A DNA stretch of 64,000 bases from Trochalopteron elliotii (GCA_024734555.1 JANPWX010000076.1:2744051-2808050); one strand, 5' to 3'. Counted from the first letter of the stretch, positions 55,801 to 62,830 are shown. Notes: generated from the sequence alone by a model not told the origin. Made by a program: numbers and translations.

Positions 55801-56414
55801 CAATGGCAACTATATGTTTTTTCCCAAACATGGCTTAGACATTTTCCATGGCCAGAGCATAGTGGTGCATCCAGAGACTGTTGGCAGAACTGCTGCTTCA
55901 CTGTCACGTTCAGACGAAGGCCCATGTCGCACAGCAGCGGACCTCTCTTGTGAAGTTCTGCAAAGTAATGAGTTCCAACACCAAGCCAGTTAGGGTCCAC
56001 TTGGTGCAGTCCTCTTATCTGGCAAACAAAAATCAACTGCTCTTGAAGAAAATCAGCCTTGGGGCAGTTAATAAATTCTTCCTTGGAGACATTCACCAAA
56101 TTCATTCCGTAGGACTGAAAGGATGGCTCAGAGGAGATGAGGAGACTATCACCTAATTGAAGTTGTAAAGGGCATATTTGAGAGATACTGAGGTTATGCT
56201 CTTCAGAGATTTCTCCAGCAATACTTTTATTCATATTCCAGCATTCAGTGTAAAAGTCTGAACAGATATTTTCCCTTGGTGTCCATTTTATTACTGTAGG
56301 TTTTGGTTCTGTTCTCCATTCAGTAGTCATTTCCCTCTCACATATTACCTGCCCACTGACAATGCAAAGCTGAAGAAAGCACACTACCATGCAAAATGTT
56401 GATTTTGTAGTCAT
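4737..56414 (-). CDS. EYS: Eyes shut homolog, N-terminal part (residues 1-435), five exons
   Basis: Minus-strand join 56414-55661, 53507-53394, 12026-11833, 9994-9867, 4851-4737, which gives 1305 coding bases in one continuous frame. Seen: signal peptide about 1-21; N-terminal region 22-170 with four N-glycosylation sequons (N62, N74, N108, N169); EGF domains with six cysteines each at about 177-214, 220-255, 262-293, 300-331, 338-369 and 376-407; a seventh begins at C414. EGF5 has a calcium-binding DINEC start (334-338). The stretch around residues 167-205 ([28 protein letters not shown]) is characteristic of vertebrate EYS. Known: EYS is a secreted EGF/laminin-G matrix protein of roughly 3,150 residues in human, located at the photoreceptor cilium; loss causes recessive retinitis pigmentosa (RP25). 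The remaining EGF and laminin-G exons lie outside the window, below base 1. No frameshift or stop was seen, so this part appears intact. Confidence 0.95.
4852..9866 (-). other. EYS: EYS intron between fourth and fifth coding exons
   Basis: 5,015 bases of AT-rich sequence with GT at the 5' end (9866-9865) and AG at the 3' end (4853-4852). I recognise no repeat family, RNA gene or exon-like segment in it. Confidence 0.8.
9867..9994 (-). CDS. EYS: EYS fourth coding exon (second half of EGF5, most of EGF6)
   Basis: 128 bases, phase 0 in and phase 2 out. The acceptor is TTCCTTTCTTCTACAG (AG at 9996-9995) and the donor CTGCCG|GTAAGA (GT at 9866-9865). Encodes [15 protein letters not shown], which completes EGF5 (C358, C360, C369), then EGF6 from C376 through C396 ([14 protein letters not shown]). 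NAT at 384 is both an N-glycosylation sequon and part of an O-fucose consensus. The flanking frames are closed by stops, so this exon was found from its cysteine pattern and splice sites. The introns are 1,838 bases before it and 5,015 bases after it. Confidence 0.92.
9995..11832 (-). other. EYS: EYS intron between third and fourth coding exons
   Basis: 1,838 bases, GTAAGT at the 5' end and CTACAG at the 3' end. Its 5' quarter is occupied by a CR1 copy (about 11385-11798); the rest shows nothing recognisable. Confidence 0.85.
11385..11798 (+). repeat. CR1 LINE, internally deleted, with 3' tail
   Basis: Begins in CR1 reverse-transcriptase sequence (GGAACAGATCCTCCTG..., ATGGCTTCACAAAGGGTAAA) and jumps near 11610-11625 to the CR1 3' region (GGTTGGATGGAACTTTCAGC), ending in the degenerate ATTCTATGATTCT tail. 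Orientation is opposite to EYS. The tail stops 34 bases short of the EYS exon 3 donor. Confidence 0.85.
11833..12026 (-). CDS. EYS: EYS third coding exon (EGF4 and first half of calcium-binding EGF5)
   Basis: 194 bases, entering in phase 1 and leaving in phase 0. The acceptor is TTTGTTTCTTTTAG (AG at 12028-12027) and the donor CCAAAT|GTAAGT (GT at 11832-11831), a near-consensus site. Encodes PFC (C293, last cysteine of EGF3), EGF4 (C300-C331, [14 protein letters not shown]) and the start of EGF5 ([16 protein letters not shown], then IDLPN). CASQPC and CSSRPC fit the O-glucose consensus, and QNRGTC fits the O-fucose consensus. The phase agrees with the exon at 53394, so no exon is required between them. 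I recognised no other EGF-like exon in the intervening 41 kb. Confidence 0.95.
12386..12419. repeat. 11-bp perfect hairpin
   Basis: TGTGAGATGTT (12386-12396) pairs exactly with AACATCTCACA (12409-12419) around a 12-base loop. No flanking poly-T or RNA-gene signal was noticed, so function is unknown. Confidence 0.8.
21149..21178. repeat. 12-bp perfect hairpin with 6-base loop
   Basis: AAAGGTTGGTTT (21149-21160) pairs exactly with AAACCAACCTTT (21167-21178) around GCAAGA. It lies in unannotated intron sequence. Confidence 0.85.
21227..21258. repeat. 16-bp tandem duplication
   Basis: TTGGGTGTATTTCCAT is followed directly by TTGGGTATATTTCCAT, two units with one difference. Confidence 0.75.
22815..23512 (+). 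mobile_element. Solo LTR of an avian endogenous retrovirus
   Basis: Has LTR architecture: an AT-rich U3, a TATA-like AAATAAAAG (23362-23370), and a polyadenylation signal AATAAA (23438-23443) about 70 bases later, followed by a U5-like segment ending near GGTATTAGATCA. It resembles a family I know from passerine genomes (ERVK-like, by recollection). Boundaries are approximate and I saw no clear target-site duplication. No gag, pol or env sequence is attached. Confidence 0.65.
23362..23443 (+). promoter_or_regulatory. LTR TATA-like box and polyadenylation signal
   Basis: AAATAAAAG at 23362-23370 and AATAAA at 23438-23443 within the solo LTR. Spacing fits a short retroviral R region. Activity is unknown. 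Confidence 0.5.
23930..24220 (+). mobile_element. ERV LTR-like repeat, fragment
   Basis: Shares a diagnostic order of blocks with 62265-62830: GCTGAAAAGGCCTTGA, a TAAGCA/CAACCA-type spacer, TGTGTTACCAGCACT, then a CACAAATCCAAAA block and TATGAAGAAAAT. This matches a retroviral repeat common in passerine genomes (recollection). Only the 3' part is present here. Confidence 0.65.
24305..24328 (+). repeat. Short (GGTAAT)n run
   Basis: GGCAATGGTAATGGTAATGG, three to four units. Confidence 0.8.
24329..25595. other. Intron stretch without recognisable features
   Basis: AT-rich, with a small palindrome near 25321-25342 (ATATTCTA / TAGAATAT). I can name no gene or repeat family here. Confidence 0.6.
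25596..25823 (+). repeat. CR1 LINE 3' end
   Basis: Typical CR1 3' region: ATTCCTTACTGTGAGG, CTGGAAATGTCCAAAG, TTGGATGGGGCTTTGAG, CTGCCCATGGCAGG, and the tail CATTCTATGATTCTATGA. Severely 5'-truncated. Confidence 0.92.
26357..26374 (+). repeat. (GTT)n microsatellite
   Basis: Six GTT units, followed by a T-rich region that also serves as the pyrimidine tract of the exon-like segment at 26452. Confidence 0.85.
26452..26622 (+). other. Exon-like segment, possible lncRNA exon antisense to EYS
   Basis: 171 bases preceded by a long T-rich tract and TCTAACCACAG (AG at 26450-26451) and followed by CAAG|GTGAGTATG, an excellent donor (GT at 26623-26624). GC content is clearly higher than in the surrounding intron. 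All three frames contain stops; the best is open for 40 codons from the acceptor and then closes with TGA. If expressed it is more likely an RNA exon or a terminal coding segment than an internal coding exon. No family recognised. It could also be part of an unrecognised repeat. Confidence 0.35.
27150..27850 (+). mobile_element. ERV LTR interrupted by a CR1
   Basis: The two halves (about 27150-27282 and 27465-27850) align in order with the LTR at 35009-35607: a GGATAGAG start, CTAAGCAGTGCTCACA, GTCAAGGGCTTTTCAG, then after the CR1 the AAGCTGGGAAGGGACA, CACAGACCATATGACA and ATCTCATCCCATGAG blocks. The end is degraded and lacks the final GTTAAACCA motif. Family known from bird genomes. Confidence 0.75.
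27283..27464 (+). repeat. CR1 LINE 3' end nested in an LTR
   Basis: CR1 3' region (GGTTGGATGGGGCTTTGAG, CTGCCCATGGCAGGAGG, tail ATTCTATGATTCTATGATTC) inserted in the same orientation inside the LTR, splitting it between TTTTCAG and the CCACCAGTGAAG block. Confidence 0.9.
27851..32259. other. Intron stretch without recognisable features
   Basis: AT-rich intron with short homopolymers (for example A16 near 31613-31628). About 30700-31020 looks slightly repeat-like but lacks a diagnostic motif. No gene seen. Confidence 0.6.
32260..32410 (-). repeat. CR1 LINE 3' end, reverse orientation
   Basis: Reads as the complement of the CR1 3' region: AATCATGGACTGGTTTGGG, TTGGAAGGGACCTTTAAAGG, CCAACCTGGCCTTGAAT. 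Short and 5'-truncated; same strand as EYS. Confidence 0.92.
32411..35008. other. Intron stretch with only simple repeats
   Basis: Contains an (AAG)6 run at 33533-33550. Otherwise I see nothing I can name. A 71-codon open frame at 34422-34637 on the plus strand has no recognisable domain. Confidence 0.6.
33533..33550 (+). repeat. (AAG)n microsatellite
   Basis: Six perfect AAG units. Confidence 0.9.
35009..35607 (+). mobile_element. Solo ERV LTR, about 600 bp
   Basis: Starts TGTTCTGTTT and ends near GGAGTTAAACCATGAC, the characteristic end of a common avian ERV LTR. Internal landmarks are GTATGGTGCTGTGTTTT, CATCAAGGCCTTTTC, CACACCATATGGTGTCATG, CCCACGAGTTTTCTCACC and TTCTCTCCCCCATCTCC. It is a better-preserved copy of the LTR at 27150. 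No internal retroviral sequence flanks it, so it is a solo LTR. No target duplication was obvious. Confidence 0.75.
35608..37919. other. Intron stretch without recognisable features
   Basis: AT-rich; a palindromic ACTATATACAGTATATAGT lies at its end (about 37904-37922), directly before a CR1. No gene or repeat family identified. Confidence 0.6.
37923..38315 (+). repeat. CR1 LINE 3' end (long)
   Basis: CR1 coding end and 3' region: GCCTGGAGAAGAGAAGACTG, GGGGAGATCTCATGG, TTTTTCACCCAGAAG, GGCCCTGGAACAGGCTCC, CTCAAGAAGCATTTGGAC, then GGAGTTGGACTTGATGATC and a degenerate tail. Confidence 0.92.
38870..39425 (+). repeat. CR1 LINE fragment, endonuclease region
   Basis: Matches the 5' half of the CR1 second frame in order: GGAGGAATACAGGCTCTTTAGG, GCTCTCTATGTGAGTA, GGTATAGGTGAC, GGACTTTGGCCTCATAGGG, and GACAACTTCCTGACCCAAGT. 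A 107-codon open frame survives (39033-39356) but is degenerate. A separate insertion from the 3' end fragment at 37923. Confidence 0.75.
39426..42647. other. Intron stretch without recognisable features
   Basis: AT-rich, T-run at 41707-41722, short (TA)n near 42119-42132. No gene, RNA or repeat family identified. Confidence 0.6.
42648..42712 (+). repeat. GATACT/GATACATATACT tandem repeat
   Basis: Alternating units of GATACT and GATACATATACT, about 65 bases. Likely length-polymorphic. Confidence 0.85.
43255..43740 (-). mobile_element. Partial ERVL-type LTR, reverse orientation
   Basis: On the minus strand this matches the 5' two-thirds of the LTR at 57652-58692 in block order: the segment with GTGAGAAACAGCTC, then GAAGGAAGGGAGAGGAGG, GGTGCTGCAGGCACC, AGAGCAGACATTCC and TGGTGAAGACTGTTG. 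The 3' LTR end is missing. A T15 run (43706-43720) sits near its 5' edge. Same strand as EYS. Confidence 0.65.
43832..44300 (-). repeat. CR1 LINE 3' end, reverse orientation
   Basis: Complement of a CR1 3' half: AATCATAGAATATGCTGAG, GGACCCATCAGGATCACCGAG, GGGGCCTTTTCCAACC, GGTCTCCCCTCAGCCTCC, TTCTCCAGGCTGAACAG, CTCTTTACCATCTTCATGG. 5'-truncated. Confidence 0.93.
44301..45490. other. Intron stretch without recognisable features
   Basis: AT-rich with no nameable element. Confidence 0.6.
45491..45572 (+). repeat. (TTCC)n microsatellite at gap edge
   Basis: About 19 TTCC units with a single CTCC interruption, ending at the assembly gap. The opposite strand is a pure-purine GGAA run. Confidence 0.97.
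45573..45921. other. Assembly gap (349 N)
   Basis: 349 undetermined bases inside a pyrimidine tract. Open frames spanning it are artefacts. Confidence 1.
45944..45998 (+). repeat. Degenerate pyrimidine tract after the gap
   Basis: CCTCCC, TTCC and TTTCC units continue after the gap, showing the same microsatellite flanks both sides. Confidence 0.9.
46116..46673. mobile_element. Inverted-repeat element with ~120-bp arms
   Basis: The left arm 46116-46234 read on the minus strand matches the right arm 46556-46673 at roughly 85-90% by eye, with one small indel. Shared blocks include CCTGTAAACCCAT, CCCATGCAAAAA, GAGTTTGAACTTGCA and CACCAGTCTGTTTCTCA. The spacer is about 321 bases and has no obvious coding capacity. 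It could be a foldback-type DNA transposon, two oppositely inserted copies of one repeat, or a local inverted duplication. No known family recognised. Confidence 0.7.
46674..48190. other. Intron stretch, partly simple AT repeat
   Basis: Contains an AT-rich low-complexity run of ATATAA/TATGTA units at about 47005-47150. Otherwise nothing nameable. Confidence 0.7.
48191..48297 (+). repeat. CR1 LINE 3' end (short)
   Basis: Short CR1 tail: GGCACTTAGTGGCATGGTCTAG, AAGATCTTGGAGGTCTTTTTC and GGTTCTATGGTTCTATG. Confidence 0.85.
48740..50935. mobile_element. ERV-derived sequence, composite
   Basis: About 2.2 kb resembling endogenous retroviral sequence I recall from passerine genomes, with blocks around 48930-49290, 49390-50170 and 50180-50935. 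The plus strand near 49974-50177 encodes a short cysteine-bearing stretch with an N-glycosylation sequon, as an envelope-region remnant might, but frames are broken and I cannot assign a gene. The last part has spaced duplicate units (see 50517-50800) and an AATAAA at about 50870. No intact retroviral gene is present. Class and exact borders are undetermined. Confidence 0.55.
50517..50800 (+). repeat. Spaced direct repeats, about 152-bp period
   Basis: CTTCATTTGCTGATG at 50521 recurs as CTTCAGTTTGCTGATG at 50673, each followed by a TTGGCACTAGG / ATGCTGGCACC segment; a third partial unit (GGCACTCTTCTCTCCAG) follows. A 140-codon plus-strand open frame (50476-50898) spans them and is probably incidental. 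Confidence 0.7.
50936..53393. other. Intron stretch without recognisable features
   Basis: AT-rich intron up to the EYS exon 2 donor. No gene or repeat family identified. Confidence 0.6.
53394..53507 (-). CDS. EYS: EYS second coding exon (end of EGF2, EGF3)
   Basis: 114 bases, phase 1 at both ends, a symmetric EGF exon. The acceptor is TTTTGACACAG (AG at 53509-53508) and the donor TTTACAG|GTAGG (GT at 53393-53392). It completes EGF2 with GKNC (C255) and encodes EGF3 from C262 ([22 protein letters not shown]). N274 is an N-glycosylation sequon. The intron before it is 2,153 bases; the one after it is 41,367 bases. An open frame runs through the exon into both introns for 143 codons; only the part between the splice sites is EYS-like. 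Confidence 0.93.
53508..55660 (-). other. EYS: EYS intron between first and second coding exons
   Basis: 2,153 bases, GTATTT at 55660 and GACACAG ending at 53508. No repeat or exon-like segment recognised. Confidence 0.85.
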
Positions 56415-56517
56415 TGTTTCACCTGATCAATGGAAGTGTTCTTCACATATGCTTCATTACTGAGAATAACTTCAGAACACTCGTTCCTTAAGGTTCACAT
56501 GTATTTTCCATGGCAGC
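55661..56517 (-). CDS. EYS: EYS first coding exon (5' leader, signal peptide, N-terminal region, EGF1 and most of EGF2)
   Basis: The exon runs from 56517 down to 55661; coding starts at the ATG at 56414-56412, leaving 103 bases of 5' leader. The start is supported by the hydrophobic signal peptide that follows ([17 protein letters not shown]...). A strong acceptor (pyrimidine-rich run ending CTTGCTAG, AG at 56519-56518) precedes the leader, so an untranslated exon must exist further upstream. Human EYS likewise starts translation in an internal exon. The donor is TTTGCAG|GTATTT with GT at 55660-55659. The exon encodes residues 1-251 plus one base (phase 1). It holds EGF1 (C177, C186, C192, C203, C205, C214) and five cysteines of EGF2 (C220 to C246). 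EGF2 has an O-fucose consensus ending in NNASC (228-231). Confidence 0.95.
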
Positions 56518-57651
56518 CTAGCAAGTAAAACAGAGGAAAATATTTCTGTTTTCACACCAAATACAGTTGAACATTAAAACTTCCTTGCAAAACAGAGAAT
56601 GTACAACAAATCAAGGGCAACATCTAATTAGTTATGGGAAAGTGGAAGTCAAATGAACTGATCAGAACTAAAACACTGCAACAAAATCAGTTTTTTCCTA
56701 TTTTTATTTCTGCTAAAAATTTTGTATTTATTTAGTGCATTTCACTGTACTTGATTGCACAAGAGGAAGAGTTTGAAACCATACTTTCCATGTGCCCTCC
56801 TTCTGTTGACAAAATTAATGGTAATAAAATTAAGATTGGACATCTGAAGCAAAACAAGGAACTTAACAAGAACATCTAAATTCTAGTCATAAGGTTTAAC
56901 CATAAATATTTTTTCTGATAATCACTTAACAGTTTATTATAAAAGTAGATATTCCAAATATAGACTAGTAGGCCTGAGAATTTTGTTGTATGAAGAAAAC
57001 ATGCAATCACTACTCAACTCTTTTCTGTTCTTATACATTCAACAAAACCCTTCATTAATATATTCTTTTCAAAGAATATATTTGAAAATCAAATGTCCTT
57101 AATCATATGCTTGAGACTTTTATGCATTACAAAGACAACAGATAACAGGGTCCTCCAGAACTGTTTAATTTATAGACTAGCCTCTTCTGTCCCTTGAATA
57201 TATCTAACAATTTTTATTGCACGAGATGAGTGATTACAGAAAGAAAACCATAATAAGATTATGAAGCTTTTGCTTGGAGTCATAAAGAAAATGATGAAAA
57301 CACAATATTATGTTAAATACTTTAGAAATTTTCAATAGCTTTGCATTAGTAATAGTTTAATTTGTCTTAAATACAAAGTTTTTCTCTCTTTTAGTATTTT
57401 TCCCCCTCAGTATCCTTGTCTGACACACTCAGATATTTATATTCACCTTTAAGATGGTGGGCTCTAAAATGATATTGATAAATGAGAAAGTTATTCTAAA
57501 GAAAATTTATCTTACAAGGGAAACCATTTGATATAAATAAACAATAACATTTATAGTTTGAAATTTGTTCACATTGTTTTCATTTATGCAGAGCATGTGT
57601 AAAAATCATGTGGATGTATATTTTTCTACACCTACACACACATAGTTTTAT
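56518..57651 (-). other. EYS: EYS 5' intron, upstream of the start-codon exon
   Basis: Begins with the polypyrimidine acceptor for the start-codon exon, so it should be intronic. AT-rich; I cannot recognise a non-coding first exon or promoter from sequence alone. Confidence 0.7.
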
Positions 57652-58692
57652 TGGGTTTTTATGGTCTGGTTTTGGTAGGGGGAGGGCTAGAGGGGTGGCT
57701 TTCTCAATGTTCAGCAGAGACAATGCCAGCCAGCTGCAAGCTGAACATGCTGCTGGCCAGTCCTGGGCCAGTTAGAAATTATGGTAAGACCTGTGAGATA
57801 AAAGATTTAAGAAGAAGAAAAAAAGAGCACACTGCAACCAGACAAGAGCAGAGTGAGAACATGTGAGAGGAACAGCTCTGCAGACACCAAGGTCAGTGCA
57901 GAAGGAGGGGCAGGAGCTGCTCCAGGTGTCAGAGCTGAGATTCCCCTGCAGCCGGTGGTGCAGCCCATGGTGAGGCAGCTGTGCCCTTGCAGTCCCATGG
58001 AGGAGACCCACAACAGAGCAGGTGGATGCCTGAGAGGAGGCTGTGAACTGCAGGACACCCATGCTGGGGCAGGATCCTGTCTGGGATCTTCAGACCAGTG
58101 GAGGGAGGAGCCCATGCTGGAGCAGGTTTTCTGATAGAACTTGTGACGCTGTAAGGAACTCACGTTGGAAGAGCATATTCCTGAAGGACTGCACCTCATG
58201 GAAAAGTATCCCTCACTGCAGCAGTTTGTAGAGAACTGTTGCCTGTTGGATGGGCTCACATTAGAGAAGTTTGTGGAGAACTATCTTCTGTGGGGGAGCT
58301 CCCCATGCTGGAGCAGGGGAAGGACTCCTCTTCCAGACCAGCAACAGAAACAACCTGTGGTGAACTGACCACAATCCTCATTCCCTGTCTCCCTGTGCCA
58401 CTGGGGTAGGAGGTAGAGCTGGGGAAGAGGGAGGGGTAAGGGGAAGGTATTTTTAAGGTCTTATTTTACTTCTCATTATTCTGCTGTGATTTTTTTTGTA
58501 ACAAATTCAATCAATATCTCTAATTCCAGTTGGCTTCACCCATGAGCATATCTGGTGAGTAAGTGATCACTCTCAGTCCTTAACTCATGAACGCTTTGTT
58601 ATATTTTCTCTTCCCTGTCCAGTGTGGAGGGAAGTGACAGAGTGGTTTTAGTGGGTGCCTGACATCTACCCAGGGTGAACACACTGCACTGG
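57652..58692 (+). mobile_element. Full-length solo ERVL-type LTR, about 1.04 kb
   Basis: Starts TGGGTTTTTATGGTCTGG and carries the expected blocks in order: AGCAGAGACAATGCCAGCC, GAACATGTGAGAGGAACAGC, CTGCAGACACCAAGGTCAG, several CCATGCTGGAGCAGG-type units, GTGGTGAACTGACCACAA, GTTATATTTTCTCTTCCC and CAGAGTGGTTTTAGTGGGTG, ending near GGTGAACACACTGCA. This is a very common avian LTR family. No internal genes are attached. A possible duplicated TTTAT lies at 57647-57651 and 58693-58697 (uncertain). Opposite orientation to EYS, 1.1 kb upstream of its start-codon exon. Confidence 0.85.
58421..58443 (+). other. G-quadruplex motif in the LTR
   Basis: Four G runs (58421-58424, 58429-58431, 58433-58436, 58440-58443) with loops of four, one and three bases. 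Confidence 0.7.
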
Positions 58693-58697
58693 TTTAT

Positions 58698-60704
58698 CAC
58701 AAAAGTGCATGTAGGATTATGGCGCAGCAGTACATGAGTTCCTTAAATGTCCTCATTTTCCCCAAAGTTCTTCAAGTGTATTTTGGTCCATACTCTGGAC
58801 TAGGGTGAGAGATCAAAGAAGGACAGACAAGATCCATTTTATGGAAACCTTTAGTTAAAGAGTGTTAAACAACTTAATGATCTGCTGGCAATTATAGGAT
58901 AATATTAAAGGGTCATATTCAATCTCTCCTATTTTTATCTAAATTGATATGAAAACATCTAAAATGTAGCTATGTCCTATTTGTAATATGCTGAACATGT
59001 GAACCTGTCCCAATGAACTTTGTGCAGGAGAGCGACTAGCACTGTTTAAGCCTTTGAAGATACCTGAAAAGCTGGAATATGACTAACCAATAGTAATAAC
59101 AGGAGATTTGGAGTTTAGAATATTAAACTCAGAAGGGGTATAAACTAGATTGTGATCTTTCTTCCTGAATAGTTTTCATTTTAATTTAATTACTGATTCC
59201 AAATTCTGCCTTCAAAGAGTTTCAGTACTCTAGCCACAGCTCCAAAGCTAGACAAGTATGTTAATACTAATTTTCTCTGTCTGCCTCTGTATTTTCACTT
59301 CTGGGAGTTAACTCCCCATAGAAAGAAAGAAAGGACACTGATCTGCAAGAAAACTACTATTCTTATTGCTGAATACTCAGTCTTTCTATTTTGAGACCAT
59401 TTCATTTTCTTCAGAATCTCATGATTTTCAAAGATACCATTAGATAATGAAGTATCAAATGTGTAGTTTGGGTCATTTAGCTTTTTTTTCTTTTAAGGTA
59501 GCACTCTTGAACTATTATGTTCATTATAACTGCTGTTGCATCTGTCACTGTTATCAGGTACAAAAGCCTATCGTCTATATTACTGTATATATTTAGAAAT
59601 CCTACATTCAGAAGCCCATCTTTTCATACCTATTTCATAACGAGGTTTTCTCAGGTGTTACTAAAATAGACCTTTACAAAAAGTTATTTTTCCTTTAAAA
59701 CACTTAAAAAACCCCACTATTGCATGCCTAATGCAGAAGAGTTTTTGCCCACTTACATTTTGTTTTTCATTCATGTAATGCATCATTCTGGTGTCATATA
59801 CAAATTTCATTTTTACTGGTAGTGAAAATATGTTTCCTTACAGTATTTATATGGGATAAATCTGAACTATTTTAAAATAAGTGGTTGATAACATTATAAC
59901 AATTTTTATTCTTCACGAAATCATCATTAGTCCTCAGGAAGTTAAAAAATTATTATCGGAGCCCTATACCTAATAATACTAAATAAACAAAAACATCTTG
60001 TAAAAGCAATGAAAAAACCCAAGGGAATATAGAAAAGTAATACCAAAAAAAATGTTTATTTAGCAATAAACTCATGAAGGAAAAAAATCATACAGTGAAA
60101 AGTATAAAAAGTAAAAAGCTGTGTATGAAATACAGTTATATTATTAGCATATATTACTTAGAAAATCAGCAAAGAAATTAAATAACTGCAAAATGCTGAT
60201 GCTGTTTCATGAGATAAAATCATGTCATGAGATGAAAATTAAAAGGGATTATGATAACTGTTATACCTTATGTCTGATTTAGGCAAGGATAATATCTTCC
60301 TATTTATAAGCCCAGCTGCTTCCATGTAATTGATGAAGCCTAAGAAAATTCCAAGACTGGGATTTGTATGGACACAGAGATATTTGAAGAAAATCTAACT
60401 CTTAAACTTACATAAGGCTGGGTGAAAAGCTGCACAACACTCTGTTTTGCAGTAGAGGACAATAAAGCAGGTAGGTTTATGCAAAACTCCAGCAAAAATT
60501 CATCCCAAATGATCAGCATTCCCGTTCAGCATTTTAAGGATTATGTGTTTTTTCTATTAATAACTGATATTACACACAAATAAGAAAAAATATTAGAAGT
60601 GAGATTGGAGAAATGTCCACAGATGATATTTGACATCTTCTCAGGAAAAGAAAATCTGTCAAAGAAGAGAATAAGCTAGGAAATATTTAGTAACATCATG
60701 CCAT
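58698..60704. other. Upstream stretch without recognisable features
   Basis: AT-rich sequence between LTRs; nothing nameable on either strand. Confidence 0.6.
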
Positions 60705-61690
60705 CATGTTTTGGCCAGGAATGAACCTCCTCTTTCCACCTCCTCCCATGTCACATGACCACTTTGTTCAATTCCTCCCTGTGCTTGAGCAGCTTTGGTA
60801 GGATGGGGCTGCAGCCTTGGATCAAAGTGATGTGAAGTAACTGAGACAATGCTGGTGGGAGGTGGGGGACGCTTAGTAGATGCCCCTTCCTGATGCCTTA
60901 ACTTTCAGCTTCCATATTTTTTAGAGTCTGTACTGCCTTAGTGTGTGACTCTGAACTTCATATAAAGTGTTAGCAAGTTCTCTTCACAGGGTAATTAGAC
61001 AAAACAATCCTTTTCCAGCTTGAAAATCAAGGACACTGTTGCAGCTTTAGGCTCAAGAAGTATAAACAGTGAATTGAGGAAAGCAATCTGAAAGGATGGG
61101 ACTTCATAACCTGAAGCTGTAATTGGACAATTAACACAAATATGTAAATGGACCAAGACTTATAAAAGTGTGAAAACTCATGTCCATCTTGCATCCATCT
61201 TGGGTCCATCTTGGATGTGGCCACAGACAGGCTCTTGTACTGCCCAAGGCATACCTTAAAGGCCTTTCTGTGAGTATCTACTTTATTCCTTTAACTCTGT
61301 CCTGCCTCTGCTGCAGATCAGCCTCTCTAGGCATCACTACCTTCCTCAGGAGCTGCATTTAAGCTTGAGTTCTGACCCTTGACACTTGGCAGGTCTATGT
61401 TGCAAGTGAGCAGGTACTTGCCCTTATACATTGATTACTTGGACCTTGACCCTGACCTAAGTACTTGACTTACTTTCTTGAGCTCAGAACATTCCTCCTT
61501 GCTGTTTATCTGTCTGGGCAACACTGGGCTGTTGGCTGTCTCTGAGCACCATCCCCAGACACTCTCTTTCCCATTTGGGTGCTATGGGATGTTGCCTCTT
61601 GTCACTGATGTCACTGTCACTCTCCCCTTCCAGCACTCCACCCTTGCATGGCAGAACATGTTTGCTGGTGCCCAGAACTGTGATATTGTA
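60705..61690 (+). mobile_element. ERV LTR with TATA box
   Basis: A U3-like region followed by TATAAAAG (61161-61168) and triplicated CCATCTTG-type units (CATGTCCATCTTGCATCC, CTTGGGTCCATCTTGG), then CTGCCCAAGGCATACC, CTGCTGCAGATCAGCC and CTCTAGGCATCACTACC. The order matches an avian ERV LTR I recall. The 5' border is uncertain and could be nearer 60900. Opposite orientation to EYS. Confidence 0.6.
61161..61168 (+). promoter_or_regulatory. TATA box of the LTR
   Basis: TATAAAAG within the LTR, at the position expected before the R region. Activity unknown. Confidence 0.5.
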
Positions 61691-62264
61691 TTCACTTTAT
61701 TTCTGATGTGTATTTAAAAACATCAAATTTAAGCATGAATTAATAGGTACATGTAATAAAGGAAAAGCCATAGATTACAATGCCTGCAAAATTTGACTTT
61801 CACTCTGTGTTTGCAATATGCACTAATGTTTTCAATTACATATGTAATGGTTCTTTGTACCTTTATATTTTTCATCAGAAATTTAATTATTCTTAGGAAA
61901 TTCTGCATTATTTATGTCAATCATAATTATTTGCAAATGATTCCTCATTTACTAGACACCATTTAAAACATACGGCATTTGCTGAAACAATATTGAACAT
62001 GCTAGACAGTGAATTTACCTACACCTTAAATTACAGAACCCTTATTTCTACCTTATAGTTGTACTATAAATATAGACAGAGTAGTGATGCAGACAGAGCT
62101 GAACTTGCTTATCAGGGTTTCTGGTGGCTATTCTTCTACTCAACAATCACTATAAAATGATGGTAGGCATAACAATATTAGGCCAGGGAATTTTACTTTA
62201 CTCTAGTTTATTGTTAGCTGCCATCGTTTAACTCTGTCTGATAACTAAGCCCAACACAACTGCT

Positions 62265-62830
62265 AGCTCATTTCCCCCTATTTTGATTGGGAGAAAGAGC
62301 TGGAAGGGTAAAAATGAGAAAACTCACGAGTTGCAATAAAGACAGTTTAGTAGGTAAAGCAAAAGCTGTGAATACAAGCAAAGCAAAACCAGGAATTCCT
62401 GCCTTCTCATGGTCAGGAAGGTGTCCAGACACCCCCAGGACAGAAGAGTTCCATCACATGCAGTAGTGACTTGGGAAGACTAACACCATAATTCTGAAAA
62501 TGTCCCCCTTTGTCCTTCTTCCCCCAGCTTTATATGATGAGCACAACACCCTTCATGGTGTATGGAATGGTATAGAATATCCCTTTGGTCACTTGGGGTC
62601 AGCTGTCCTAGCTGACACCCCTCCCAACTCCTTGTGTATACTCAGGCTCCTTATTGTGGGGTGAGGAGCAGAAAAGACCTTGACTCAGTATAAGCACTCT
62701 TTGACAATATCTAAAACATCACTGTGTTATCAACACTGTTTTCATCACAAATCAAAAGCACAGCCCCATACTGACTCCTATGAAGAAAATAAACTCCAAT
62801 CCAATAAAAACCAGCTCACCAGCCAGCCTA
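62265..62830 (+). mobile_element. ERV LTR-like repeat, longer copy
   Basis: Same family as 23930-24220 but extended upstream: GCAAAACCAGGAATTC, CATGGTCAGGAAGGTGTCC, CCCCCAGCTTTATATGATG, ATATCCCTTTGGTCACTTGG, GTCAGCTGTCCTAGCTGACA, then GCAGAAAAGACCTTGAC and TGTGTTATCAACACTG. TTTATATGA may be its TATA-like box. Confidence 0.7.

Noticed and set aside
57807..58259. 150-codon minus-strand open frame and several overlapping ones
   Set aside because: Open in several frames on both strands because the LTR is GC-rich and internally repetitive.
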